Assembly: GCA_029259935.1 (NCBI GenBank)
Contig: JAJDEH010000145.1
Span: 1-32,457 of the forward strand
Source: Planctomycetota bacterium
GTDB lineage: Bacteria; Planctomycetota; Planctomycetia; Pirellulales; Pirellulaceae
Direction of reading: 5' to 3'
Length of the DNA stretch: 32,457 bases
In this document: positions 18,746 to 27,256 of the stretch, piece after piece
How the letters are laid out: every line of letters begins with the position of its first letter
Position numbering within the stretch: position 1 is the first letter of the stretch
The notes under the pieces: generated by a model
Told to the model about the DNA's origin: nothing
Database searches by the model: none
Seen by the model: the letters and a program-made list of their open reading frames with translations, nothing else
Position numbers and translations under genes: made by a program

Positions 18746-19064
18746 GGCGATCTGCCTCCAATAACTCCATTATACAAAATCCGCCAATCCTAGTTTGAAT
18801 TGCCCTCGCGCGGTCGCACGGCGTTCACAAGAAGGACCGCGCGAAGCCAACGAAAATGGAGCGCCCATCACGTCACGCGCTCGAATGGGACAGGCGGTGA
18901 ATTTGTAAGAGACGTCGAAACGGGCGTCCGAGACGATCCCCGAGGATGGCGACTTCGAGTCCCGAGAACTCGTCCGAGCAGGGTTAGGAAAAACCCTGGC
19001 AAACCAACGGTTTTCGGCATATACGCCAAACGGGGCATCTAGTGGAACTAACTCAGGCGCGCAT
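18746..19064. repeat. Long direct repeat, left copy
   Basis: This approximately 319-bp segment recurs in the same orientation at 24665-24973. Hand alignment gives roughly 28 substitutions plus four small indels (largest 8 bp), about 90% identity. It begins GGCGATCTGCCTCCA and ends CAGGCGCGCAT in both copies. No conserved protein was recognised in any frame. The two copies bracket the helicase-nuclease gene. Confidence 0.9.
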
Positions 19065-19207
19065 TGGCGGATGCCACCGCTGCAGTCTTCTGACCGAGGT
19101 CGGTTCGTCCTTGTGCACTTACGAGGCATCGCCGGCTCCAGATCGCTGCCACTCGCGCCACAGATTCTGACATCTCAAACTGCAGTTTGTTTCCGATCCC
19201 TAACAAC

Positions 19208-22200
19208 TTAGGCCGCTTTTTTGAGCAGTCGCACACGCCAGTTCTTAACTTTGTATTTCTCAATTCGGTTTTCCTTTGAAAGTGTATTGAGAGTACGTTT
19301 GACCCGTTCTTCGAATTTATTGCGTCGGTTACCACGTGGACGACTTCGAGCTGGGATCTCCAGTTGTTCTAGCACGAGTTTCGTTATGGAATCGACCATG
19401 CAAGATTGGTTGGAGCAACCTGCTAGTCCGTCGAGGATGGCGTCTGCTATTTCGGATGTCTGCACATTCTCGACTTGTGGTGTTAATTGTGTGTCTTCAT
19501 CACCTTCCGAGTCGTCGCTGGGCGAGAAGATACGGAGTTGCCGCGACGCGCCCTCGCGTCGTTCGCTCGCCTCATCGCATTCAACGGTGTGAGCGATGCT
19601 TTCGACCTGGAAATGATCACTATCCACCTCATCGGAATCCGGTTCGTCGGCACTTCTCTCGAAGTCATCCAACTCGCTGAGCGGTGACGACAGTGTTTCT
19701 CTCTCGTCCAGCATCTGCCAAAGTCGCTGCAACGCGAGTTCCTTGTTTGCGTAAAACACAGATTCCCTGACTCGAAAAAACTCCCATCCACAACGTTCGA
19801 GTTGGCGTTGACGCTGCTGGTCGTCTTCAAACCGGTCGGCACCGTGACACCAGTCTCCATCACACTCGACGGCGAATTGCCCACTGCCTTGGAAAACGAC
19901 GAGGTCTATTCGCTTCCCCGCAACTTCAAACTGAGGGCAAACTTCGAAGCCTTTCCGTGAAATCTCCAACGCGACGTCAACCTCGAACCAGCTGTCGAAC
20001 GGGACCGGCGGTTTCACGATCGTACGGTTGTCTTGAAACGCACGGCGCTCCAACTCATCTTTGTTAATGTCGGCAATCTCATGTGACCTGGTTTCCTCAA
20101 AGAACTCAAGCAATCGTCTTCGAAGGCAGGCGGAACTCAGGTCATCACACGTCGCAGAATGGAACAGAATCATCTGGTCCTTTGCGCGGCTGGCGGCAAC
20201 ATTAAAGCGACGTTCATCCGCTGCCTTTACCAACGCACCAATTCTCTGGTTAGGCGCGGCAACCATGGATAAAAACATGATGTCACGTTCATCGCCTTGA
20301 AAGCTATATGGATTACCACAGACAAGCCTTCGCTGGTTAACCATCTCGTCAGCGCCTAATCGATCAAGCAATTCGCGTTCGATATAACCTGCTTGGGCTT
20401 CCGCTTGAAGCACGACAACTCCCATTGTTTTTCCGTCATACCGTTCGTCAGCGCACAGCTCTACGATCTTATTTACGATTGCATCAGCTTCTGGACGATT
20501 CACGACGCGGCTGCCCGACCCTTCCCGATGGCCCCCCTCGACGAAAATGTGTTCAAGTGGCGGCAGTCGATCTGGTCCAAACTGACGCAGTGGGATCAAG
20601 GGAGTGCCTGAATAACACAGTTCGTTGCTGAAGCGAATGATCTCTGGCATACAGCGAAAGTGCTCTCGCAAAGTGATGCGATGTGTTCCGTAGAGTCTCC
20701 TTCCATGATCAAAAAGGCTGCTCTCGACATCAAACGACGATTTGAAGTCGAAATCGTAAAGATATTCTTCCATCAGGCGATGCACTGCATCGCGCGAAAG
20801 GCCGACCGCATCGGGGCTTATCTGCTTGTCGTCGCCAACAACGAGAACCGTCTTTCCAAGGTACGTCAGCGGCAACGCTTCAATTCCACACTGTGAAGCC
20901 TCATCAACGATTACAACGTCGAACATTTCTGGGGCGGGATCAATCGTGTCCCAAACTCGATGCAGTGGCATTACCCAAGCTGGAACGGCCTCGCGGCATT
21001 CCCGCAAATGGTGCTGGGCCTGGCGTCGGTGCCGTGGGGCGTGTTTGCCCGTACCCTTTCCAAGTCGCCGCATCGATTGCTGCCAAGCTTCCATGTGACG
21101 GCGATGTTTATCTTCGAGCCGCGAGAAACAAAATGACCAAGCATTCAGCGCTGCCAACTCCGTGATCGTGGCATTGATTTCATCCTCGATCTGGCGGGCA
21201 CGTTGATTGAGACCTGGCGTATCTTCCTTTTTGACGTATTCTTCGACCCACACTTTCGCTTGAGACCAACGCCAGGCATCCTGAATCTGCGGTATTTGAT
21301 CGTTCCAAACTTCTAACCCACACGTTTGCTCTAAATCCCTTATCAATTCTGGAACGAGTTCCCGCCGTTTCGTGACATAATCGGTCAGCTTTTGTAGATG
21401 TGCTCGGTCGCGGTTCAAGGCTTGAATTGCCCTGTGGATGTTCGCGAACTGTTCTACGTCCCGATTTCGAATTGCGTCGAGCGCCTGACGCGTTATCGGA
21501 TGTGAGTTGTTGCCGGCGGCAATCGATCGTATGACGGCTTCATGACTGGCAATTGCCTCAACGCACATACGTTTTTCATGACGCGCGAACGACAACGCAC
21601 ATGACGCAATTAATTGCTCAATCTGCGCTTCGTCAGACCAAACTGGTTCATTCAAATTTGGGCACTGACGTATTGCGAAGCAACAATTCTTAATTAGATC
21701 GACAAGAGACAACGCATTGTCCAGAGCATGAAAGAGCGATTTGAACGCTTGCAATTGAAGGGCGAATGGCCCTTCATGCTTGTTGCAATGAGCTTGCCAG
21801 AACGTCCATCCCCTTGCACACTCGATTTTGACTTTCAAAACGTTTGCCAATAGTGCGAGATTCTCCGCATCGATGGTGCATCGTCGCCCATTCAACCGAG
21901 TAGTTTTAATCGCTTTACCATGCCGTTTAACCAATTTAGGACGGAATGGTCCCCATCCGCGTTGTCCGCCGCTTTCCAAATGTTCGATGATTTTGCAGGC
22001 ATCGTCGTACAGCGACGCCATGTCCATTTCGTTCGGCAAGGCAACGCTCGTCTTGTCCACCGTGTCGACGATCGATTCGATCGATTCAATCACATTTCGT
22101 GTGACTTTGCGCAACTCATGCCAAATCAGCGTGTTCGCGTTCCTTATGTCCCGCAACGCATCAGGCATCCACGGATCGGTCAATACCGCAAGCCGTTTGC

Positions 22201-24130
22201 ATTGGTTCCGAAAGGCGACAAGCGCGTCATGAATCAAACGAATCTTTTTGGCGTCGATCATCGAGAGATTCTCAGCGATCTGTCTGTCAGCTCCGTGTGA
22301 CGAAAGTTTCTCTTGTTCAATGGCTCGTGATTCGCGTTTAACCAACGTTGAAAATTGTTCGTGCGAGTGTAGATCCGGGGGGCAAACGAGATTTAACTCA
22401 CTTCGCTTTTCTGCTGGGAAATGGCGTAAGCCTTTGATGACCTTTCGTAATTCGTCGGCCGTGATCGGACATGCCATATTTAGCGGCACAGAATCGGTGA
22501 ACCATTCATACTTTGTTCTGTCAGCATTTACCGGCTCAGCAATCCGCGCTGCTGTGCCACGATATCTTCCGTCCGCAATCGACTGCGAATTTGTCTCCGA
22601 TTCTCGGATCGCGCGAAGCCGTCGTTCAGTTTTTGCTTTCTCTTCGCGTAGCTCAAGCAAGCGACGCTCAAGTTCTTCGCAACTGGCTTTCGCCAGGTTT
22701 TCGTTCCACTCGTCATTCTTTCTGAGTATTCCATTGACACTGGATTCAAGAGACCGTTTCTCCTCGTTCCCGCTGCCCAACAGATTGATGCAGAGCGGCC
22801 GGACTTCTTCTGGCAAGAGTCCTTCGAGAACTTGCAGCGCGCGTGGGGTTTTTGCCGTAACAAGAATGCGCTGTCCCGTTGCCAGGAGATGACAAACAAG
22901 ATTTGCAATGGTGTGCGACTTTCCGGTACCTGGTGGGCCTTGCACCAACACGCCATTCGCCGATTTGAGTTTTTCTACAATCTCACGCTGGGCTTCGTTT
23001 GATGGTTTTGGAAAAAACACTTCTCCTGCTGGGTCGCAACGCTGTTCACGAGGATCAATCTGAGGCTCACGATTTGGTTGCGACTGTTCTGCGACAGTCC
23101 CGAATCCATTGGGGATTGTTCCGCCATCCTCGATTCCGCGCTTGATTCGTTTTAGCGTCTCGGTGAGTCCGCGTGCGGAGCGTTTTCTCAATATGAGCGC
23201 TGGCGCAAAATCGACGACCGGCTTTTCAGAAGCTCTAGCGGTCGTTCCCTCAAGGTCGTTGTTGTAATCGCCCAGCATGGAATGTGCGAGAGCGCGCAGG
23301 ACGCCATCGACGGTCTCCGTGTCCCAGAGATCGTCGGCGGCTTCTGCTAACTTGGACGTCGCTGTTTGTTCAGCGCCTCGTGGCTGCTCGTCAACGCCCA
23401 ACATATCGAGTTCAGCGCGAACTTTTGCGCCGTCGGACGGCAGGGGACTAACAGTAAATGTGCCCAAGCTTGCTTCAAATTCAAGAAGAGCATTGGCGAC
23501 AATCAAATGACGGCGTACCCGTTGGCCATTGGGCGATTTCCAAGTCAGCAGCCCAACGCCAAAAACGAGTTCGTATTCTTCGCCAAGTCGAAGTTGTTCC
23601 TGATGAATTGCGAACAATGAAGTGTACACGTCTTGAACCTGCTGCCAATCATTATGTTTATCAACCCATGGCCGCCAGTGGTTTTCGATGTATTGATTCC
23701 ACGCCGGCTGAGTATCCGGATGGTCGTCGAGGCATTCAATGCGACTAATTACTTCAGGCTCGTTGGAATCAGCGTGCCATGCGGAGTTCTTCGTTTGAAC
23801 TGTGATTTCAGAATGCAGCGCAGGAATGTCACTCTTGTTTCTCAACGTCGAGTAATCGATCCAGTCTTTGCAAACCGGCGGGACGTTAGGCAATTCTGGT
23901 TCTGGTTGCTTTCGAACTTCGATCCAAATATCAGAGTCAACTTCTTCGTCACATCCCCAGGCGCGTGCGAAGCATCCTTTCTGTTTCGGAACGTTGTTGA
24001 CCCAGAAAACGTTACTTGTGCCGTAATCACTGACATCCCGCACCATTTTCGTGCGCAGCGATGCAAACCGACTCAGGAATTCGACCAAGCGAATTACTTT
24101 GGATGGTTCATGTTGATTCGTATTGTCCAT
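19208..24130 (-). CDS. SF1 (Upf1-like) helicase fused to DUF559/Vsr-like endonuclease; candidate defence protein
   Basis: The 1640-residue cytosolic protein starts at ATG 24130 (MDNTNQHEPSK), preceded by GAGGGG; the frame is open upstream to 24301 but without a comparable site. An unclassified N-terminal region spans about 1-370. Walker A, VQGPPGTGKSHTIANL, lies near residue 397. Coiled-coil-like ELERRLLELREEKAKTERR and a roughly 600-residue insert follow. Walker B VIVDEASQ (about 1070), LREHFRCMPEII, then SFQGDERDI and FNVAASRAKDQMIL (about 1270-1310) complete the SF1 motifs. A PD-(D/E)xK nuclease follows: GKRIDLVVF...FAVECDGDWCHG...CGWEFFRVRES (about 1400-1450). After an acidic linker, a basic winged-helix-like end closes the protein. 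It stands alone between long direct repeats. An anti-phage role is inferred. Confidence 0.88.
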   Translation of the reverse strand: MDNTNQHEPSKVIRLVEFLSRFASLRTKMVRDVSDYGTSNVFWVNNVPKQKGCFARAWGCDEEVDSDIWIEVRKQPEPELPNVPPVCKDWIDYSTLRNKSDIPALHSEITVQTKNSAWHADSNEPEVISRIECLDDHPDTQPAWNQYIENHWRPWVDKHNDWQQVQDVYTSLFAIHQEQLRLGEEYELVFGVGLLTWKSPNGQRVRRHLIVANALLEFEASLGTFTVSPLPSDGAKVRAELDMLGVDEQPRGAEQTATSKLAEAADDLWDTETVDGVLRALAHSMLGDYNNDLEGTTARASEKPVVDFAPALILRKRSARGLTETLKRIKRGIEDGGTIPNGFGTVAEQSQPNREPQIDPREQRCDPAGEVFFPKPSNEAQREIVEKLKSANGVLVQGPPGTGKSHTIANLVCHLLATGQRILVTAKTPRALQVLEGLLPEEVRPLCINLLGSGNEEKRSLESSVNGILRKNDEWNENLAKASCEELERRLLELREEKAKTERRLRAIRESETNSQSIADGRYRGTAARIAEPVNADRTKYEWFTDSVPLNMACPITADELRKVIKGLRHFPAEKRSELNLVCPPDLHSHEQFSTLVKRESRAIEQEKLSSHGADRQIAENLSMIDAKKIRLIHDALVAFRNQCKRLAVLTDPWMPDALRDIRNANTLIWHELRKVTRNVIESIESIVDTVDKTSVALPNEMDMASLYDDACKIIEHLESGGQRGWGPFRPKLVKRHGKAIKTTRLNGRRCTIDAENLALLANVLKVKIECARGWTFWQAHCNKHEGPFALQLQAFKSLFHALDNALSLVDLIKNCCFAIRQCPNLNEPVWSDEAQIEQLIASCALSFARHEKRMCVEAIASHEAVIRSIAAGNNSHPITRQALDAIRNRDVEQFANIHRAIQALNRDRAHLQKLTDYVTKRRELVPELIRDLEQTCGLEVWNDQIPQIQDAWRWSQAKVWVEEYVKKEDTPGLNQRARQIEDEINATITELAALNAWSFCFSRLEDKHRRHMEAWQQSMRRLGKGTGKHAPRHRRQAQHHLRECREAVPAWVMPLHRVWDTIDPAPEMFDVVIVDEASQCGIEALPLTYLGKTVLVVGDDKQISPDAVGLSRDAVHRLMEEYLYDFDFKSSFDVESSLFDHGRRLYGTHRITLREHFRCMPEIIRFSNELCYSGTPLIPLRQFGPDRLPPLEHIFVEGGHREGSGSRVVNRPEADAIVNKIVELCADERYDGKTMGVVVLQAEAQAGYIERELLDRLGADEMVNQRRLVCGNPYSFQGDERDIMFLSMVAAPNQRIGALVKAADERRFNVAASRAKDQMILFHSATCDDLSSACLRRRLLEFFEETRSHEIADINKDELERRAFQDNRTIVKPPVPFDSWFEVDVALEISRKGFEVCPQFEVAGKRIDLVVFQGSGQFAVECDGDWCHGADRFEDDQQRQRQLERCGWEFFRVRESVFYANKELALQRLWQMLDERETLSSPLSELDDFERSADEPDSDEVDSDHFQVESIAHTVECDEASERREGASRQLRIFSPSDDSEGDEDTQLTPQVENVQTSEIADAILDGLAGCSNQSCMVDSITKLVLEQLEIPARSRPRGNRRNKFEERVKRTLNTLSKENRIEKYKVKNWRVRLLKKAA

Positions 24131-24664
24131 TTGCCCCTCATCATGCGTGGCATTGTGTTCGAACGAACGTGTTTCGAAGTGACGCGACGGGGCAAGTGAG
24201 CCAAGCGTCTCAGATGCGAGGCGTTCGCTAGAGGAGATTTGTGTATTTCGTAAATATCGGAATCGACAGTAAGATTCTGTGGTACAACTCCTACAATCCA
24301 AAAACGCTCGCCACTCTACGCAAATTCACGCGCGGATTCTGGTCTCGCCATCGTCCGAAAGCTCAAAATGCAATCGTTGCTGGCAAACGTTCCAAAACAG
24401 CCATGAATGGGCGGACACAACGGTTGCAATCCATACAACCAAGGAGGGCGTGTCCTTCGCTACTAACGGAAGCTGTTGCACTCCGTTTCGTGCCGGTGGG
24501 GGACCCGGCAGCTTCAGCAAGTCGGCATGCCAGGCCCAGAGCCGTTACAGTTTCCAAACGGGGCTACGCGTTTCGCAAGGCCGTGGAACCAGATTGATTT
24601 TTAACCGGACCGCAAAAAACACCACCCTCGTGGACTCCATGTGTTTGCGTGAAACCCATGGCTG
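24131..24664. other. Gene-free stretch upstream of the helicase gene
   Basis: About 534 bp. It must include the helicase promoter (leftward), and an AT-richer patch at about 24230-24300 is a likely location, but I found no good -35/-10 pair. The remaining open frames are Arg/Ser-rich and overlap on both strands without protein-like pattern. Confidence 0.4.
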
Positions 24665-24973
24665 GGCGATCTGCCTCCAACAACTTCATTGTACAAAAAT
24701 CCGCCAATCCTAGTTTGAATTGCCCTCGCGCGGCGTTCACAAGAAGGCCCGCGCGAAGTCGACGAACATGGGGCGTCCATCACGTCACGCGTTCGAATAG
24801 GACAGGCGGTGAATTTGTAAGAGACGTCGAAACGGGCGTCCGAGACCATCCCCGAGGTTGGCGACTTCGCGTGCCGAGAACTCGTCTGAGCAGGGTTACG
24901 AAAACCCCTGGCAAACTAACGTTTTCCGGCATGCACGCCAGACGGGGCTAGTGGAACTAGCCCAGGCGCGCAT
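24665..24973. repeat. Long direct repeat, right copy
   Basis: This is the counterpart of 18746-19064, same orientation, about 309 bp. It lacks 8 bp present in the left copy near CGCGCGGTCGCACGG and has 1-3 bp indels elsewhere. Shared blocks such as GTGAATTTGTAAGAGACGTC and TCCGCCAATCCTAGTTTGAA are exact. Confidence 0.9.
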
Positions 24974-25489
24974 GGGAGCGGCTTCAGCGTTCGGTCGTTC
25001 GTTCGCGCCAACGTCGGGTCGATTTTGGTTGCAAGCGACCACCTGAACGAAAAACGCCATCAGATGCACAACGGCGGCCCCAGTTCCCGACAACGGCTTG
25101 AAATGCGATCGATCGATGCAACCACCGCGAGTTCAGGAATTCGCTGACCGGCGTCGGTGATTCACTCGTGTTTCACTCCGATGCAGGTTACGGCGTCCCG
25201 CGTGCGCGCTCAGGACACGCCCACCGCTGTAGTTTTAGGCGTGTCAATAACTTCGGCGGGGGTGACGACTTCGCGCAATTCGCTTGGGTCTACATCCGGG
25301 CTCTTTGTGTCATCGGCTTGATCGCTCTCTTCCGACTATCCTTCGTCTTCAACGTCATTGAGTGCAATATCAACTAGAACTTTTGGTGTCTTTTGACACA
25401 AGCATGGATCGCAGAAATCGCACACACTTCCATTGATGCAGACTAGAATTACTCGGCTGGACAAAAAGAACGATTCGGCCGCCACGCAA
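24974..25489. other. Gene-free stretch right of the direct repeat
   Basis: About 515 bp. It contains a direct duplication of CAACGGC around GGCCCCAGTTCCCGA (near 25069-25097) and no convincing gene. The sequence leads directly into a decayed cytochrome fragment, so it is probably eroded former coding or mobile DNA. Confidence 0.4.
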
Positions 25490-25499
25490 GTTTGGTCGC

Positions 25500-25726
25500 G
25501 GATGTTTGCCGATGTCCACTGTGTGTTGAGCGATTCTACGTCGGCCGCCCCGAAGGCCCTATCAAAACATTTCCATTGCGCGGCATCATCGACTCGCCGC
25601 CCCCTATCTGCATGTCTGCCGCTGCCCGACGCTCGATGACACCGTTGAGTTTTCCAATTTCGTCCTCGAACTGAAGCTCACAAGCCAGGGAAACGCGACT
25701 TGGTTGCGTACATGCCTCGTCTTTGA
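25500..25726 (+). pseudogene. Frameshifted C-terminus of a cytochrome c peroxidase-like protein
   Basis: Reading with frame changes recovers VERFYVGRPEGPIKTF, PLRGIIDSPP, then after a shift YLHVCRCPTLDDTVEFSNF and VLELKLTSQ, then after a second shift (one base missing near 25692) KRDLVAYMPRL and a TGA stop at 25724-25726. This is the typical end of planctomycete di-heme cytochrome/MauG-like proteins (KTFPLRGIKDSPPYLHDGRLLTLDDTVEFFNLVL...LVAFL). At least two frameshifts and loss of the heme-binding N-terminal parts make it non-functional. The identification rests on my recognition of the family pattern. Confidence 0.6.
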
Positions 25727-25747
25727 CGTCGTGAGATCGGGGACCAT

Positions 25748-25791
25748 CATCGGGGCACGATTGGCGCACTCATCGGGGACGATTGGCGCAC
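25748..25791. repeat. Short tandem duplication
   Basis: CATCGGGGCACGATTGGCGC plus AC (25748-25769) is followed after one base by a near-identical copy lacking one C (25771-25791). It lies just past the cytochrome remnant in non-coding DNA. Confidence 0.8.
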
Positions 25792-25877
25792 CGCAACAAT
25801 TACAATACATTAGCATTCATAATTTGTCTTCAATCATCCATTAGGTAACGTTATCGCTAGATGCGCAGGATTCCTTG

Positions 25878-26087
25878 ATGGTCAATCGTGGCAATCCGAG
25901 AAATGTTAGGCGTTGTGAAATTTGCGGCGAGCCGATTTACTCGCGCGCAACTGTTCATCCGGAGTGTGCTGAGCAAGCAGGCGAATCGAGGAAGCTGCAC
26001 GAACCACCTCAGAAAATATGTTCGGCGTGTGGCGAGAAGTCACACGTTCGGAAACAGGTTTGCGACAACTGTGGCACGATGTTTTGA
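25878..26087 (+). CDS. Small double zinc-ribbon protein
   Basis: The 69-residue product has two cysteine clusters: CEICGEPIYSRATVHPEC (Cys13, Cys16, His27, Cys30) and CSACGEKSHVRKQVCDNCG (Cys48, Cys51, Cys62, Cys65). Each has the spacing of a zinc knuckle or ribbon. There is no membrane segment, so it is probably cytosolic and may bind nucleic acid or protein. ATG 25878 is preceded by CAGGA at a usable distance; a TTG just upstream is less likely. It precedes the DUF547 gene by about 78 bp on the same strand. Function is unknown; its small size and decayed surroundings leave some doubt that it is expressed. Confidence 0.6.
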   Translation: MVNRGNPRNVRRCEICGEPIYSRATVHPECAEQAGESRKLHEPPQKICSACGEKSHVRKQVCDNCGTMF

Positions 26088-26165
26088 GACTCGTGGCACG
26101 AAGCGCCGCGGTTCGCGGTGTGAGCAAATCCTACTTCGCGTTTTTTGCTATTTTGGAGACTTAAC

Positions 26166-27095
26166 ATGAAAATGGTGCAACGACCTGCTGTAATCCTCTT
26201 GTGTTTCCTGTTGTCTATTGCGATTTGCACGACCAACGTTTCGTGCGGATCGGCAGAAGTTGATTCCAATGTGAACAACACGTCGCAAAACAGGTCGGAC
26301 AATGACGCGCCGGACGAAAAATCATTAAGCGACGATTCCAATGGGAAGAATGACGGTGCCACGGACGAAACAAAACCGGGCAGTTCGGCAGACTACGACG
26401 CAATTCTGAAGAAATATGTCAAAGGCGACTACTTCCAATACAAGACGCTCCTGGAAAACAAAGAAGACTTGCGGCGGTTCGAGCGTTTCATGAAGTGGCA
26501 GGCCGAGGCCGACGTGTCAAAGATGTCGCGCGAAGGCCAAATCGCGTTTTACATCAATGCCTACAACTCCTGCTGCATCAAAGCGGTTCTTGACAACTAT
26601 CCTGTCCACACGCCCAACGATGTTGCCGGATTCTTTGACAAACTGACGTTCAAGGTCGGTGGCGAGATGCTGAAGATTGGCGGAACGGATGGGGACTCAA
26701 TTGAATACGATCGATTGATCGCCAACTATGAAGACATGCGGGCGCACTTTGCCGTGGTTTGCGCCGACCGTGGATGTCTGCCGCTGAAGGCCGGTGCATA
26801 TATGGGTGAGACGTTGGACGATGACCTGGAAGCAGCGGCAAAGAAATTCGTAAGCGACAAGCGGCATTTCAGCGTCGACAAGGAAAAAGGCGAGGTTCAA
26901 GTCTCGAAAATCTTTGAATGGTACGGCCCAAAATTCCTAAAGGACCCAGAGCGAAGGGTCGAGGGCGACCGCCCCGAACTTTACCTAACCCAATGGGTTG
27001 ATAAAGACATTAAGGAATTGCTGGAATCGGGCAAATACAAACTCAAAATCATCGAATGGGACTGGACTATTAACGAGGGCCGATACGAAAAATGA
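26166..27095 (+). CDS. DUF547 protein, secreted or lipoprotein
   Basis: The 309-residue protein starts at ATG 26166 with GGAG 7 nt upstream, in preference to an in-frame start at 26145. A signal peptide (PAVILLCFLLSIAICTTNVSC) could end in a lipidated Cys, though the lipobox is weak. An Asn/Asp/Ser-rich linker (about 28-80) leads to the DUF547 domain: LRRFERFMKWQAEADVSKMS, then QIAFYINAYNSCCIKAVLD, then the D-IEYDRLI segment, HFAVVCADRGCLPL, and DLEAAAKKFVSDKRHFSVD. DUF547 proteins are widespread and of unknown activity, with a papain-like fold suspected by some; the conserved Cys in CADRGC and the preceding His are visible. A terminator-like hairpin follows. Confidence 0.85.
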   Translation: MKMVQRPAVILLCFLLSIAICTTNVSCGSAEVDSNVNNTSQNRSDNDAPDEKSLSDDSNGKNDGATDETKPGSSADYDAILKKYVKGDYFQYKTLLENKEDLRRFERFMKWQAEADVSKMSREGQIAFYINAYNSCCIKAVLDNYPVHTPNDVAGFFDKLTFKVGGEMLKIGGTDGDSIEYDRLIANYEDMRAHFAVVCADRGCLPLKAGAYMGETLDDDLEAAAKKFVSDKRHFSVDKEKGEVQVSKIFEWYGPKFLKDPERRVEGDRPELYLTQWVDKDIKELLESGKYKLKIIEWDWTINEGRYEK

Positions 27096-27117
27096 ATTGT
27101 CAGATGAATTGATTACG

Positions 27118-27147
27118 CGGACTTCAAGGTAGGAAGACTAAAGTCCG
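27118..27147 (+). terminator. Candidate terminator after DUF547 gene
   Basis: CGGACTT (27118-27124) pairs with AAGTCCG (27141-27147) across a 16-nt loop, followed by TCTTTG. The stem is short and the T-run weak, but the position 22 bp after the stop is right. Confidence 0.4.
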
Positions 27148-27256
27148 TCTTTGTCATTCCTGACGCAAATTCGCTCCATGCGGATTGTAGCGAATATAAC
27201 GACTCAAACTGTGGCCGTGCAAAGTCCCGCGGTTTCACGAAAGAGGAGAGGCTCGG

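Noticed and set aside
24131..24301. 57-codon N-terminal extension of the helicase
   Set aside because: Open in frame but lacks a ribosome binding site at 24301, whereas ATG 24130 has GAGGGG; the extension is Ser/Arg-rich without pattern.
25020..25110. Possible integron attC-like site (GAACGAAAAACGCCATCAGATGCAC and nearby complementary stretches)
   Set aside because: No matching GTTRRRY/RYYYAAC pair with convincing stem was found and there is no integrase in the window.
27195..27200. TATAAC as -10 of a promoter for the porin-like gene
   Set aside because: No acceptable -35 at 16-18 bp; the match alone is too common to report as a promoter.
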